Below are positions 42,313 to 51,261 of a stretch of DNA of 51,416 nucleotides, one piece after another. The DNA is from a bacterium (GTDB taxonomy: Bacteria; Chloroflexota; Dormibacteria; Aeolococcales; Bog-877): positions 1-51,416 of the forward strand of contig JAJYPP010000019.1 of assembly GCA_021795235.1 (NCBI GenBank). The letters are read 5' to 3'. Numbering within the stretch: the first letter of the stretch is position 1; each line of letters begins with the position of its first letter. The notes beneath the pieces were generated by a model. That model worked only from the letters and a program-made list of their open reading frames with translations. It did not search any database and was not told the DNA's origin. The position numbers and the translations under genes are program-made.

Positions 42313-42436
42313 GGATCTCGGCGGGGACCTGAACTCTTTGGAGGCGCTGGTCAACCAGGTGAACTGACTGTCGCGTAGCGCAGCCCCTCACCTGTGGTCC
42401 AGAGCCCGAGGTCCTTGTTTGATCACCCGAACGATG

Positions 42437-42472
42437 AGCAGGGCCGGACTGAGTCCGGCCCTGCTGCTTTTT
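42437..42472 (+). terminator. intrinsic terminator
   Basis: Perfect 13-bp stem (42437-42449 with 42453-42465), TGA loop, and five T at 42468-42472. It is the most canonical Rho-independent terminator in the window and isolates sufU from upstream transcription. Confidence 0.85.
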
Positions 42473-42482
42473 GCTCACGGCG

Positions 42483-42494
42483 TAGGATGGAGGC
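42483..42494 (+). promoter_or_regulatory. leaderless promoter of sufU
   Basis: TAGGAT (42483-42488) is exactly six bases before ATG 42495. The GGAGG in between is too close to the ATG to act as a ribosome binding site. Confidence 0.55.
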
Positions 42495-42944
42495 ATGTCT
42501 GCTCCAGATGCGGCCGTCGATGATGAGCTCTTTCGGGAGATCCTTCTCGACCATTACCGACATCCGAGACATCACGGTCTGGTGACGCCCTCCGACGCCA
42601 AGGAGCATGGCCACAACCCCCTCTGCGGCGACGAGGTGGACATCAGCCTGCGGCTGCGCGACGGCCGACTGGAGGCGGTGGGATTCGAGGGACAGGGCTG
42701 CTCGATCTCGATGGCGTCCGCCTCCATGATGGCTGAGGAGATAGACGGGAAGAGCCTCGCGGAGGTTCGTGATCTCATCCAGAGGTTTCGGGGCCTGCTC
42801 GTCGAGGGCCGCGATCCCGGCGAGCTGGGGGAGATGGGGGATCTGGAGGCGCTGACCGGCGTTCGCCGCTACGTGGCCAGGATCAAGTGCGCGATGCTGC
42901 CATGGACGGCATTGGAAGCCGGATTGGAGAAGGTCAATGGCTGA
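42495..42944 (+). CDS. sufU: SufU-type iron-sulfur cluster assembly protein
   Basis: 149 residues. SufU is the zinc-dependent sulfurtransferase that accepts sulfur from SufS in the SUF pathway. It opens with LFREILLDHYRHPRHHG and has the three conserved Cys: C44 in NPLCGDEV (with D46), C69 in GQGCSISMASASMM and C132 in RIKCAMLPW. The spacer between C69 and C132 has the SufU insertion length. No sufBCDS is in the window. The DUF59 gene overlaps its last eight bases. Confidence 0.93.
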   Translation: MSAPDAAVDDELFREILLDHYRHPRHHGLVTPSDAKEHGHNPLCGDEVDISLRLRDGRLEAVGFEGQGCSISMASASMMAEEIDGKSLAEVRDLIQRFRGLLVEGRDPGELGEMGDLEALTGVRRYVARIKCAMLPWTALEAGLEKVNG

Positions 42945-43302
42945 GGATCAGAGTCCAACCACCGAGCCGGAGCGTCCGGCTGGTGCCACCTCTCCCGTGC
43001 TGCGGCCCGAGGATGTCGAGGACGCGCTGCGGGAGGTGATCGACCCCGAGCTCGGACTGGACATCGTCAGCCTGGGCCTGGTGTACGGAGTGGATGTGGC
43101 CGAGGACGGTGACACCACTGTCCGGCTCACCCTGACCAGCCCCTACTGTCCGCTCGGTCCCATGATCGAATCCCAGGTCCACTCCGTGACTCAGTTCCTG
43201 CCCGGCATCAAGGATGTGACGGTGGACCTTGTCTGGGACCCGCCGTGGGATCCCCACACGATGGCCAGCGACGAGGTGAAGCTGGAGCTGGGCCTCTACT
43301 GA
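42937..43302 (+). CDS. DUF59/MIP18-family protein (SufT/PaaD-like)
   Basis: 121 residues from ATG 42937, with GGAGAAGG upstream inside sufU. After a ~22-residue polar N-terminus comes the MIP18 domain: EDVEDALREVIDPELGLDIV, LGLVYGVDV, LTLTSPYCPLGPMIESQV with the conserved Cys, and VDLVWDPPWDP. Such proteins help insert or mature Fe-S clusters, which fits its coupling to sufU. It converges with bioY, the two overlapping by seven bases. Confidence 0.9.
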   Translation: MAEDQSPTTEPERPAGATSPVLRPEDVEDALREVIDPELGLDIVSLGLVYGVDVAEDGDTTVRLTLTSPYCPLGPMIESQVHSVTQFLPGIKDVTVDLVWDPPWDPHTMASDEVKLELGLY

Positions 43303-43904
43303 GCGGAGGCGTCGCGGCTGCCCAGCAGCTTCCAGGCCGTGGGGAATAGGCCCATCGCCACCAGGGTCTTGAGGGCGTCGCCGATGAGGAATGGGGTGAC
43401 TCCCAGGGCGATCGCGGAGGCGGCTGTGAGGTGCAGGTCAACCGCTAGCCAGGTGGCGCCGAACAGGTAGATGACCAGATCGCCGGCCACCATCGCCGCC
43501 AGGACGGTGAGTGGACGCCGGTCCAGCCGGCGGCTGGCGAGCCAGCCCAGGAGGGCTGCGGCGAACACGAAGCCGACGATGTATCCGAAGCTGGGGGTTG
43601 TGAGGACCGCGAATCCGCCGGCTCCGGCGGCGAACCAGGGAACTCCGACCAGGCCGAGCGCCAGGTAGAGCACAGTCCCCGCCAGGGCCCGTCTGGTGCC
43701 GACCGCAAGGCCGCCCAGCAGGACCGCGAAGGTCTGACCCGTGATCGGTACCGGGGTGAACGGCAAGCGGATCGCAACCTGGGCGCACACCCCGATCGCC
43801 GCCGCAAACCCGAAGACGACGAGCAGGTCCCTGACCCGCTCCCCCGGGATGAGGTCGGACAGCACCGGCGCCTGGACGCGCGAACCGGAAGCGGCATTGA
43901 GCAT
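43296..43904 (-). CDS. bioY: biotin transporter substrate-binding subunit BioY
   Basis: 202 residues with six predicted membrane helices; the S component of an ECF biotin transporter. Characteristic segments: AIGVCAQVAIRLPFTPVPIT then GQTFAVLLGGLAVGTRRALA, YLALGLVGVPWFAAGAGGFA, SFGYIVGFVFAAALLGWLA, and PFLIGDALKTLVAMGLFPTA. No bioMN energising genes are in the window, so it may use a shared ECF module. ATG 43904 lies seven bases after TAGCGT, a probable leaderless promoter. Confidence 0.93.
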   Translation of the reverse strand: MLNAASGSRVQAPVLSDLIPGERVRDLLVVFGFAAAIGVCAQVAIRLPFTPVPITGQTFAVLLGGLAVGTRRALAGTVLYLALGLVGVPWFAAGAGGFAVLTTPSFGYIVGFVFAAALLGWLASRRLDRRPLTVLAAMVAGDLVIYLFGATWLAVDLHLTAASAIALGVTPFLIGDALKTLVAMGLFPTAWKLLGSRDASAQ

Positions 43905-43917
43905 GGCGCTGACGCTA
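43905..43917 (-). promoter_or_regulatory. leaderless promoter of bioY
   Basis: TAGCGT (43917-43912 on the minus strand) is seven bases before ATG 43904; no Shine-Dalgarno sequence. Confidence 0.45.
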
Positions 43918-43976
43918 CCGATCCCAGCGCCGCTGTGTCAAACGGGCAACCGCGGTTGCTCCCGGACCAGGCCCAT

Positions 43977-43992
43977 TAGTCTGATCCCCACG
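43977..43992 (+). promoter_or_regulatory. -10 hexamer of rsmG
   Basis: TAGTCT (43977-43982) is ten bases before ATG 43993, giving a leader of about three bases. It diverges from the bioY promoter within the same 88-bp gap. Confidence 0.4.
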
Positions 43993-44598
43993 ATGGAGCG
44001 GAAGAGCGAGGTGGAGCTGGACCAGCAGACCCGGCGGCGCCTGGAGACATACCTCGAACTCCTCTACCTCGCCGGCGACACCCGGAACCTGACCAGGGTC
44101 GCTCGGGACAAGGCGTGGGAGCGCCACATCGAGGAGTCGTTGAGCCTGGTGCCGCTACGCCCCTGGCGGTCCGGCGAGCTGGTGGTGGACCTGGGCAGCG
44201 GAGGCGGGGTCCCCGGCATCCCCCTGGCCCTGCTGATGCCACAGGTCAGGTTCGTGCTGGTGGAGAGGACCCAGTCCAAGGCCGCCTTCCTGCGCTCCTG
44301 CGTGAGCGAGCTGGGGCTGTCGGCCGTGACGGTTGAGGCTCGCGAGGCTCTCGAGTTGGGCCGCGACCCGGCCCACCCTCGGGCGGACGTGGTGGTCTCC
44401 AGGGCGGCGGCGCCGCTGCCGCGCCTGCTTCCACTGGTCAGCCCCCTGCTGCGACCGGGCGGCGAGGCCATCCTGGTGGTGGGGTCGTCGGTTCATGGGT
44501 CGGCCGACCTGGCCAGCACGTGTGCCCGAGCCCATCTGGGCACCCCCAAGATCGTGGATCCAGGCCGGATCCGCGTCCTGAGAGTCAGGCGGCGGTAG
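43993..44598 (+). CDS. rsmG: 16S rRNA (guanine-N7) methyltransferase RsmG
   Basis: 201 residues; methylates N7 of G527 in 16S rRNA using SAM. ATG 43993 starts MERKSEVELDQQTRRRLETY; the frame is open upstream but that part is not protein-like. Family signatures: YLAGDTRNLTRV, WERHIEESL, VVDLGSGGGVPGIPLALL (motif I), FVLVERTQSKAAFLR, and VVVSRAAAPLPRLLPLVSPL. It lacks the usual gidA/parAB neighbours. Its 3' end overlaps convergent hutI by 14 bases. Confidence 0.93.
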   Translation: MERKSEVELDQQTRRRLETYLELLYLAGDTRNLTRVARDKAWERHIEESLSLVPLRPWRSGELVVDLGSGGGVPGIPLALLMPQVRFVLVERTQSKAAFLRSCVSELGLSAVTVEAREALELGRDPAHPRADVVVSRAAAPLPRLLPLVSPLLRPGGEAILVVGSSVHGSADLASTCARAHLGTPKIVDPGRIRVLRVRRR

Positions 44599-45766
44599 CG
44601 ACCAGCCGCCCCGCTCGCCAGACGGCACTCGCTCGCAGCCCCGGCTCCCATGCGAACGCCCCCTCGTGATCCGCCTCCCAAAGGGCCAGGTCCGCCAGCT
44701 GGCCCGGGAGGATGGCTCCGCGGTCGCCAAGATCCAGTGACCGCGCCCCCCCCGAGGTGGCGGCGGCCAGAGCCTCCGCCACCGTCATTTGGAGCTCGGT
44801 GATGGCGAGATAGACGATGAGGCTCATCTGGGTCGTTCCCGAGGTACCGGGATTGTGGTCGGTCCCGAGAGCCACCGTAACCCCCCTGTCCAGCAGCGCT
44901 CGCGCGGGAGGAAGCTTGCCCATGTTCAGCGCGGTGACCGGGCACAGGGTCGCCACCGTCCCCGCGGCGGCCAGCGCCTGGATCTCCTCTTCCCCGATTT
45001 GCAGCAGGTGGTCTGCCGAGACCGCCTTGAGCCTGGCGGCGAGCCGGGAGCCACCGGACAGGCCGATCTCATCCGCGTGCAGGCGCAGCTTGAGGCCGGC
45101 GGCGCGCTCTGCCCGCAGGATCGCCTCCGACTCCTCCGCCGTGAAGGCCCCCTGGTCGCAGAAGACGTCGCCGAAAATGGCTCCGGCGGCGACGGCGGCC
45201 GGGCACCAGTCCCCGACGGCGCGGAGGTAGTCCTCACGGTTGCCGCGGTACTCGGACGGCACCTCGTGGGCAGCCAGGTATGTGATCACCAGATGCGGCA
45301 GGCTGTCGTCTTCGGACAGCCGCTGGAGCAGGGCGACCCCGCCGAGTTCGCCATCCCTGTCGAGCCAGTAGCCGGTCTTTGCCTCCAGGGTGGTGGTCCC
45401 CTGCTCTAACCATCTCGAAAACCGGTACCTGGCGGCTGCCTCCAGCTCCCCCCAGGGCGCTCGCCTGGTCTCTCGCACGGTGGCGTTGATCCCTCCGCCC
45501 GCCTTGGCGATGTCAGAGTAGCTGGCGCCGGACGAGCGCAGGTCGACCTCCTCGAGCCGAGGCCTGAGATATATCGGATGGCTGTGGGCGTCAATCAGGC
45601 CCGGGGTGAGAAGGCGCCCACCGCAGTCGAACTCCTCTTCGTAGCCGGAGCTCGTCCCGGCCGGCACCACCGAGTCGATTCGGTCACCGGAGATGAGCAC
45701 GTCCACCTTCGTGCGCACCGGATGGTGGGGGCTGAGCAGCCGGCCGACGTTGAGCAGCGCCCTCAC
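44585..45766 (-). CDS. hutI: imidazolonepropionase
   Basis: 393 residues; hydrolyses 4-imidazolone-5-propionate to N-formimino-glutamate, the third step of histidine degradation. Amidohydrolase fold with metal ligands in IDAHSHPIYLRPRLEEVDLR, the family motif GASYSDIAKAGGGINATVRE, KTGYWLD, KLRLHADEIG and the C-terminal ALGTDHNPGTSGTTQMSLIV. GTG 45766 overlaps the hutF stop (GTGA). Last gene of the hut operon. Confidence 0.93.
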   Translation of the reverse strand: MRALLNVGRLLSPHHPVRTKVDVLISGDRIDSVVPAGTSSGYEEEFDCGGRLLTPGLIDAHSHPIYLRPRLEEVDLRSSGASYSDIAKAGGGINATVRETRRAPWGELEAAARYRFSRWLEQGTTTLEAKTGYWLDRDGELGGVALLQRLSEDDSLPHLVITYLAAHEVPSEYRGNREDYLRAVGDWCPAAVAAGAIFGDVFCDQGAFTAEESEAILRAERAAGLKLRLHADEIGLSGGSRLAARLKAVSADHLLQIGEEEIQALAAAGTVATLCPVTALNMGKLPPARALLDRGVTVALGTDHNPGTSGTTQMSLIVYLAITELQMTVAEALAAATSGGARSLDLGDRGAILPGQLADLALWEADHEGAFAWEPGLRASAVWRAGRLVATAA

Positions 45767-47100
45767 GTGACCGACACTTCCGAGAGCGCCTGGGAGAGCA
45801 GCGATCCCACCGCGCCCAGGCGGATGTGGCGGCCGTCCTTGACCACCGTGTCGCCGCCGACCACCACCCAGCGCACGTCCGCGGGCGAGGCCCCATAGAT
45901 CACCCGCGGCACCAGGGCCTGCTCCCCTGCCCCGGCCAGGCGCGGGGTTTCCAGGTCCAGAGTCACGAAGTCCGCCAGCATCCCCGGCTCCAGCACTCCG
46001 GCGTCCCAGCCCAGCGCCCTGGCTCCGCCGGAGGTGGCGGCCGCCAGCAGTTCCTCGGCGGAGTGGAGGCCGCGCCGGTGGGCGACCAGGCGCTGGTCGA
46101 GCTCAACCGCCCGCGCCTCCTCGAAGAGGTCGACCACAGAGTTGCTGTCCGTCCCCAGGCTGAGCGGGGTACCCGCGTCCGCCAGTGCCCGCGCCGGGCA
46201 GACGCCGTCCGCCAGGTCGCGCTCGGTGGTGGGGCAGATGCAGACGCCGGTCCCGGAGCCGCCCAGAGAGCGGATGTCCTGGTCGCTGAGGTGAATCGCA
46301 TGCACCGCCGTCGTGGCCGGGCCCAGAACCCCCAATTGAGCCAGCAGGGCGGTCGGAGTGCGCCCGGTCGCGCGCAGGCAGGCCTCGTTCTCGGCCACCT
46401 GCTCCGAGAGATGCAGGTGCAGAGGCGCCCCCCTCTCCCGGGCCCAGGCCGCGACCACCCGGAGCCCGCCCTCGTCCAGGGCGCGCACACTGTGGGCGGC
46501 GGCTCCAATCTTGAGGTTGGGCCCCTCGGGGAGACGCTCGACCCGACGCACCCAGGCGGTGGGGTCGCCGTCACTGAATCGGGTGGCCGAGCCCTCCAGC
46601 GGCCCCCCTTCGAAGCCGGGACGAAGGTAGCAGGTGTCTAGCAGGGTCAGCCTTATCCCCGCCTCGTCGGCGGCGGCGATGAGGGCGGCCTCCATCTCCA
46701 ACTGGGGGTAGGGAGTGCCGTCCTGGTCGTGGTGCAGGTAATGGAACTCTCCCACGGTGGTGATGCCGGCCAGGGCCATCTCCCCGAAGGTTGCTAGAGC
46801 CAGGCGGTGGAACGACTCCGGGGTGAGCCGGCCGGCCAGCTGGTACATCCGGTCGCGCCACGACCAGAAGTCGGGCGCCTGCCGACCCTCCGTCCTACCC
46901 CGCAGGGCGCGATGGAAGCAGTGGGAATGGGCGTTGGCCAGTCCGGGGATCGTGAGTCCAGAGCAGACAACCGCCCCCTGCGGTGCGGCTCGCTCACCCA
47001 GGGGGGTCAGCTCCCGGATCCGGCCCTCCGACTCCTGGAGGAGGACTCTGCGCTCCAGCCCGTGGGGGGTCCAGGCGAGTTCCAGGAGGAAGAGGCGCAC
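45763..47100 (-). CDS. hutF: formimidoylglutamate deiminase
   Basis: 445 residues; deiminates N-formimino-L-glutamate to N-formyl-glutamate and ammonia. Amidohydrolase motifs: IPGLANAHSHCFHRALRGRT (metal HxH), DFWSWRDRMYQLAGRL typical of HutF, HLHLSEQVAENEACL, HAIHLSDQDI and LGTDSNSVVDLFEEARAVEL. GTG 47100 shares one base with the hutU stop (TAGTG). The next enzyme of this route, N-formylglutamate deformylase (HutG), is not in the window. Confidence 0.93.
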   Translation of the reverse strand: MRLFLLELAWTPHGLERRVLLQESEGRIRELTPLGERAAPQGAVVCSGLTIPGLANAHSHCFHRALRGRTEGRQAPDFWSWRDRMYQLAGRLTPESFHRLALATFGEMALAGITTVGEFHYLHHDQDGTPYPQLEMEAALIAAADEAGIRLTLLDTCYLRPGFEGGPLEGSATRFSDGDPTAWVRRVERLPEGPNLKIGAAAHSVRALDEGGLRVVAAWARERGAPLHLHLSEQVAENEACLRATGRTPTALLAQLGVLGPATTAVHAIHLSDQDIRSLGGSGTGVCICPTTERDLADGVCPARALADAGTPLSLGTDSNSVVDLFEEARAVELDQRLVAHRRGLHSAEELLAAATSGGARALGWDAGVLEPGMLADFVTLDLETPRLAGAGEQALVPRVIYGASPADVRWVVVGGDTVVKDGRHIRLGAVGSLLSQALSEVSVT

Positions 47101-48755
47101 TACGCCTCTGCCATGGGGACCCGGAGGCCGCGCTCGCGGGCCACCTCAACAGCGATCTCATAGCCCGCATCCGCATGGCGCATCACCCCGGTCCCGGGGT
47201 CGTTGGTGAGGCAGCGGGAGAGCTTCTCGGCCGCCAACTCGGTTCCGTCCGCCACCGCCACCAGGCCGGCGTGGATCGACCTTCCGATCCCGACCCCCCC
47301 GCCATGGTGGATGGAGACCCAGGTCGCACCGCTGGCGCAGTTGAGCAAAGCGTTCAGCAAGGGCCAGTCCGCGATGGCGTCGCTGCCGTCGCGCATCGAC
47401 TCCGTCTCCCGGTACGGCGAGGCGACCGACCCCGAGTCGAGGTGATCGCGACCGATCACGATCGGCGCGGCGACAGCCCCCCTGGCGACCAGCTCGTTGA
47501 AGCGCAAGCCCAGCCGGTCGCGCTCCCGGTACCCGAGCCAGCAGATCCTGGCGGGGAGGCCCTGGAAGGCGACTCGCTCCTCGGCCATCCGGATCCACCT
47601 TCCGAGCGCCTCGTGTTCGGGAAACTCTTCCAGGACCGCCCGGTCGGTGGCCAGGATGTCGTTGGGATCGCCACTCAAGGCGGCCCATCGAAATGGCCCG
47701 CGTCCCTCGCAGAAGAGGGGCCGGATGTAGGCGGGTACGAAGCCGGGGTAGTCGAAGGCACGCTGATAGCCACCCAGCTCCGCCTCCGCACGCAGGCTGT
47801 TGCCGTAATCGAAGACCTCGGCTCCCCTGTCCATCAGCTGCACCAGCGCCTCGACGTGCCGCGCCATGCTCTCGCGGCTGCGACGGATGTAGTCGTCGGG
47901 ATCCTCCAGGCGCAGGTCGGTAGCCTCGGGCAGGGTCAGCCCGGCGGGAAGGTACATGAGAGGGTCGTGGGCGGGCGTCTGATCGGTCGCCACCTCAATG
48001 GGGAAGCCACGCGCCACTATCTCCGGGACGATCTCGGCGGCGTTGCCCAGGATCCCGATCGAGAGCGCGCGCCGCTCCGTCCTGGCGCGTTCCGCCAGCT
48101 CCAGCCCCTGGTCGAGGTCCCTGGCCCAGGTGTCGAGGTAGCGGTGATCCAGGCGTCTCTGAATGCGCTCAGGGTCGATCTCCACACAGAGGGCCACCCC
48201 CCCGTTCATGGTCACCGCCAGAGGCTGGGCTCCGCCCATCCCGCCGAGGCCGGCGGTGAGGGTCACCGTCCCTTCGAGCGAGCCCTGGAAACGCTTGGCG
48301 GCGACGGCCGCGAAGGTCTCGTAGGTTCCCTGGAGGATTCCCTGGGTGCCTATGTATATCCAGGAGCCCGCCGTCATCTGCCCGTACATGGTCAGGCCGG
48401 CCGCCTCCAGGCGCCGGAACTCCTCCGGGGTCGCCCAGTTGGGGACCAGATTGGCATTGGCGATGAGCACCCGGGGGGCCCATTCGTGGGTGCGGAAGAC
48501 CCCCACCGGCTTGCCCGACTGCACCACCAGGGTCTCGTCTCCCTCCAGTGACTTCAGGGTGCGGACGATGGCATCGAAGGCGTCCCATGAGCGGGCCGCC
48601 CGGCCCGAGCCTCCGTAGACGACCAGCTGGTCCGGATGCTCGGCAACCTCGGGGTCGAGGTTGTTCATCAGCATCCGCATGGCGGCCTCCTGAGGCCAGC
48701 CCTTGCAGCTGATCTCCGTGCCCCTAGGGGCTCTGACCGGCCGCGGGCCACTCAT
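47100..48755 (-). CDS. hutU: urocanate hydratase
   Basis: 551 residues, the normal length for urocanase, which hydrates urocanate to imidazolonepropionate using tightly bound NAD+. Signatures: [82 protein letters not shown], and [23 protein letters not shown] 48755 overlaps the hutH stop in an ATGA junction. Confidence 0.95.
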   Translation of the reverse strand: MSGPRPVRAPRGTEISCKGWPQEAAMRMLMNNLDPEVAEHPDQLVVYGGSGRAARSWDAFDAIVRTLKSLEGDETLVVQSGKPVGVFRTHEWAPRVLIANANLVPNWATPEEFRRLEAAGLTMYGQMTAGSWIYIGTQGILQGTYETFAAVAAKRFQGSLEGTVTLTAGLGGMGGAQPLAVTMNGGVALCVEIDPERIQRRLDHRYLDTWARDLDQGLELAERARTERRALSIGILGNAAEIVPEIVARGFPIEVATDQTPAHDPLMYLPAGLTLPEATDLRLEDPDDYIRRSRESMARHVEALVQLMDRGAEVFDYGNSLRAEAELGGYQRAFDYPGFVPAYIRPLFCEGRGPFRWAALSGDPNDILATDRAVLEEFPEHEALGRWIRMAEERVAFQGLPARICWLGYRERDRLGLRFNELVARGAVAAPIVIGRDHLDSGSVASPYRETESMRDGSDAIADWPLLNALLNCASGATWVSIHHGGGVGIGRSIHAGLVAVADGTELAAEKLSRCLTNDPGTGVMRHADAGYEIAVEVARERGLRVPMAEA

Positions 48756-50296
48756 GCCAGATCTCCCACTGCCGACTCTGCCACTTCCCTAATCTTGCCC
48801 GAGCGCACCGCGGCGGCGACCGCCTCCAGCTCCGGGCTGAGGAATCGATCCGGGCCGGTGGAGCCTCCCAGCTCGAGGACCAAGCGGCTGACCGCGAGGC
48901 CGGCGGGGCCGGGCGCCAGTGGCCTGCGGTATTCGATCCCGCGCGACGCGGCCAGCAACTCCACCGCCAGCACCCGGGAGAGGTTGTCCACCACTCGACG
49001 CAGCTTGCGGGCGGCCCCCCATCCCATCGAGACGTGATCCTCCTGCATCCCCGAGGTGGGGATGGAGTCGACGCTGGCGGGCTGGGCCAGCCGTCGGTTC
49101 TCGGCCACCATGGCGGCAGCCGTGTATTGGGCGATCATGAGGCCGGAGTTGACACCCGGTTCGACCGCCAGAAATGGAGGCAGTCCCTGGGAGCGAACCG
49201 GGTCCAGGATCCGATCCACCCTGCGTTCCGCGATGGCTCCCACCTCGGCCGCGGCTATGGCCAGGAAGTCGCAGGCGAAAGCCAGCGGCTCGCCGTGGAA
49301 ATTTCCGGTGGACTCGACCCGGCCATCTGCCAGGACGACGGGGTTGTCGACGGCGGATCGAAGCTCGCGATCCGCGACCTCGGTTGCGAACCGCCAGGTG
49401 TCCCGGGCCGCCCCCGTGACCTGGGGTGCGCAGCGGATCGAGTAGGCGTCCTGAACCAGATGCGCTGACTCGACGTGCGACGCCCGCACCTCGGAGCCGG
49501 CCAGCAGGCGGCGCAGGTTGGCGGCGCTGGCCACCTGGCCCGGATGGGGCCGGATCGCGTGCAACTCCTCCAGGAAGGGGCGGTCGGTGCCGAGCAGGGC
49601 CTCGGTGCTGAGCGCGGCCGCGATGTCCGCGGTCACCAAGAGGGTGTCGAGGTCGGCCAGTGCCAGTACCAGCATCCCGAGCATGCCGTCGGTGCCGTTA
49701 ATTAGGCTGAGGCCGTCCTTCACCTCCAGCTGGGTGGCGGACAGTCCGGCCACCCGCAGCGCCTCCTCTCCGTCCACCACCCGGCCGTCCGGCAGCTCCG
49801 CCCGTCCCTCACCCATCAGGACCAGTGACATGTGCGCCAGAGGGGCCAGGTCGCCGCTGGCACCCAGGGAACCGTGCTCAGGCACGACCGGGGTTATCCC
49901 CGCGTTGAGCAGATCGACCAGGGCCAAGGCTATGACCGGGCGGCTTCCCGAGAACCCCAGGCAGAGGCTGCGAGCTCGCAGCAGCATCATGGCGCGGACC
50001 ACCTCGGTCTCCACCGGGCTTCCCATCCCCGCGGCGTGAGAACGGATCAGGGCGTGTTGGAGATCGGAACGCCGGTCCGCCGGGATCCAGGTGTTGGCCA
50101 GCAGGCCAAATCCGGTGGAGACCCCGTAAACAGGAGTGGAGCCGGTTCCCACGGACTCCACCAGGGAGCGGGCGGCAGCCATGGCGGTCGCCGCCTCCTC
50201 GGAGATCCGGGCGGGAGCACCACTCCGGGCAACCCGGACCACGGCCTCCCTGGTCAGCCCGGCAGTTCCGATGACAACCTCTTGGTCAGAGGTCAC
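48752..50296 (-). CDS. hutH: histidine ammonia-lyase
   Basis: 514 residues; converts histidine to urocanate and ammonia. The MIO cofactor triad A146-S147-G148 is in [15 protein letters not shown]57 in VYGVSTGFG and the region [15 protein letters not shown] are present, as is [20 protein letters not shown] 50296 is chosen because GGAG lies seven bases upstream and the length then matches the family; the upstream open frame is not protein-like. First gene of the minus-strand hut operon. Confidence 0.95.
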   Translation of the reverse strand: MTSDQEVVIGTAGLTREAVVRVARSGAPARISEEAATAMAAARSLVESVGTGSTPVYGVSTGFGLLANTWIPADRRSDLQHALIRSHAAGMGSPVETEVVRAMMLLRARSLCLGFSGSRPVIALALVDLLNAGITPVVPEHGSLGASGDLAPLAHMSLVLMGEGRAELPDGRVVDGEEALRVAGLSATQLEVKDGLSLINGTDGMLGMLVLALADLDTLLVTADIAAALSTEALLGTDRPFLEELHAIRPHPGQVASAANLRRLLAGSEVRASHVESAHLVQDAYSIRCAPQVTGAARDTWRFATEVADRELRSAVDNPVVLADGRVESTGNFHGEPLAFACDFLAIAAAEVGAIAERRVDRILDPVRSQGLPPFLAVEPGVNSGLMIAQYTAAAMVAENRRLAQPASVDSIPTSGMQEDHVSMGWGAARKLRRVVDNLSRVLAVELLAASRGIEYRRPLAPGPAGLAVSRLVLELGGSTGPDRFLSPELEAVAAAVRSGKIREVAESAVGDLA

Positions 50297-51261
50297 AACC
50301 AGCTCCGGTCGGTTTCGGGCCTGGCTCCACCCAGGCCCCAGGCCCCAGGCCACATTCGTGGTCCAAGTGTGGCTTGCGCTGCAGGTGGCAGTCGCCGAGA
50401 GCCATGTCTGTCTGCTTGGGCAATCCGTTGCCGCTGCGTGAACTTTAGTAAGCCCACAGCTGTGGCACCCCTCGCGGGGTTCCTCCCCCATTGGTGGGTT
50501 CGGTTCTGGCCTCACCGCGAACCGCCCGCGCCGAAGCGCTGGTCTTACGTCCACTCCCCAGGTGCCCGGTAGTCCGAGCATCCGAGCCGTCGCCTGTACC
50601 GTCCGAGGACGGCCCGAGAACGAACAGGGCCGCGGCGTCAACTACACCGCTTTGGCTGGCTATGTCCGGCCAGTCACGGAGGTTTTGTACAGTGGCCACC
50701 CCTCCCTGAAGTTCATCTCCGCTCATTATAGCTCACCATACGTGCAACTGTTCGCAACCCCATCCTTGACTCCAATTGAGGCCTTGACACCTGCCAGATC
50801 CTAAAGGTACGGACTCACCACCAGGAGTGGAGACCGGAGCCCCGCCCTGAGCCTTGCGGTCGGGCGTTCCATCCACGTCACCGCCGGACGTACTCGCAGT
50901 CCCCTTGGGGGAAGAACGCAACCATGAACCCAGCGTCCGCACTTGCGGCCGACCGGGAGGACCATGCCGCCCGGGGCCGCCCCGCACCAGCGCCATCTCC
51001 AGGGCGCTGGTGCCAGGGTGGTCTCAGATTGCGAAAGTCGCTACGGGTTGTGAGCAGTTGAGAGCGCGGTTGGCCAGTATCGGCCAAGGGGCAGGTGGGC
51101 GCAGCGTGAGGTTACCGGTGAGGACGAGGACAGCTCTTGCTCCGGGGAGGCCGATCTAGTTCGCGGCATGCCATCGGTGGTGATCAGCTTCCCAGAGCGC
51201 CTCTATGGGCAGCGCTCAGCCCAGACGCTCAAAACTCGTGTTCTGGGAGGACTGAAGCAGT
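50297..51261. other. hut upstream region and spacer
   Basis: No supported gene. It includes the palindrome at 50454-50465, a triple GCCTGGG repeat (about 50322-50346), and a perfect -10 TATAAT on the minus strand (50730-50725) whose only downstream frame is an 18-codon ORF from 50716. GGGAGGA at 51245-51251 belongs to the last gene. Confidence 0.4.
50454..50465. promoter_or_regulatory. 12-bp palindrome upstream of hutH
   Basis: CCACAGCTGTGG lies about 160 bp upstream of the hutH start. The minus strand next to it reads CTTACTAAAGTTC, a possible -10 region. It may be an operator for a hut regulator, but no regulator gene is in the window. Confidence 0.3.

Noticed and set aside
46983-48551. 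522-codon plus-strand frame opposite hutU/hutF
   Set aside because: Antisense shadow of two well-recognised enzymes.
50322-50346. Three direct GCCTGGG-like repeats upstream of hutH
   Set aside because: Too short and too GC-rich to separate from background; no link to a known operator.
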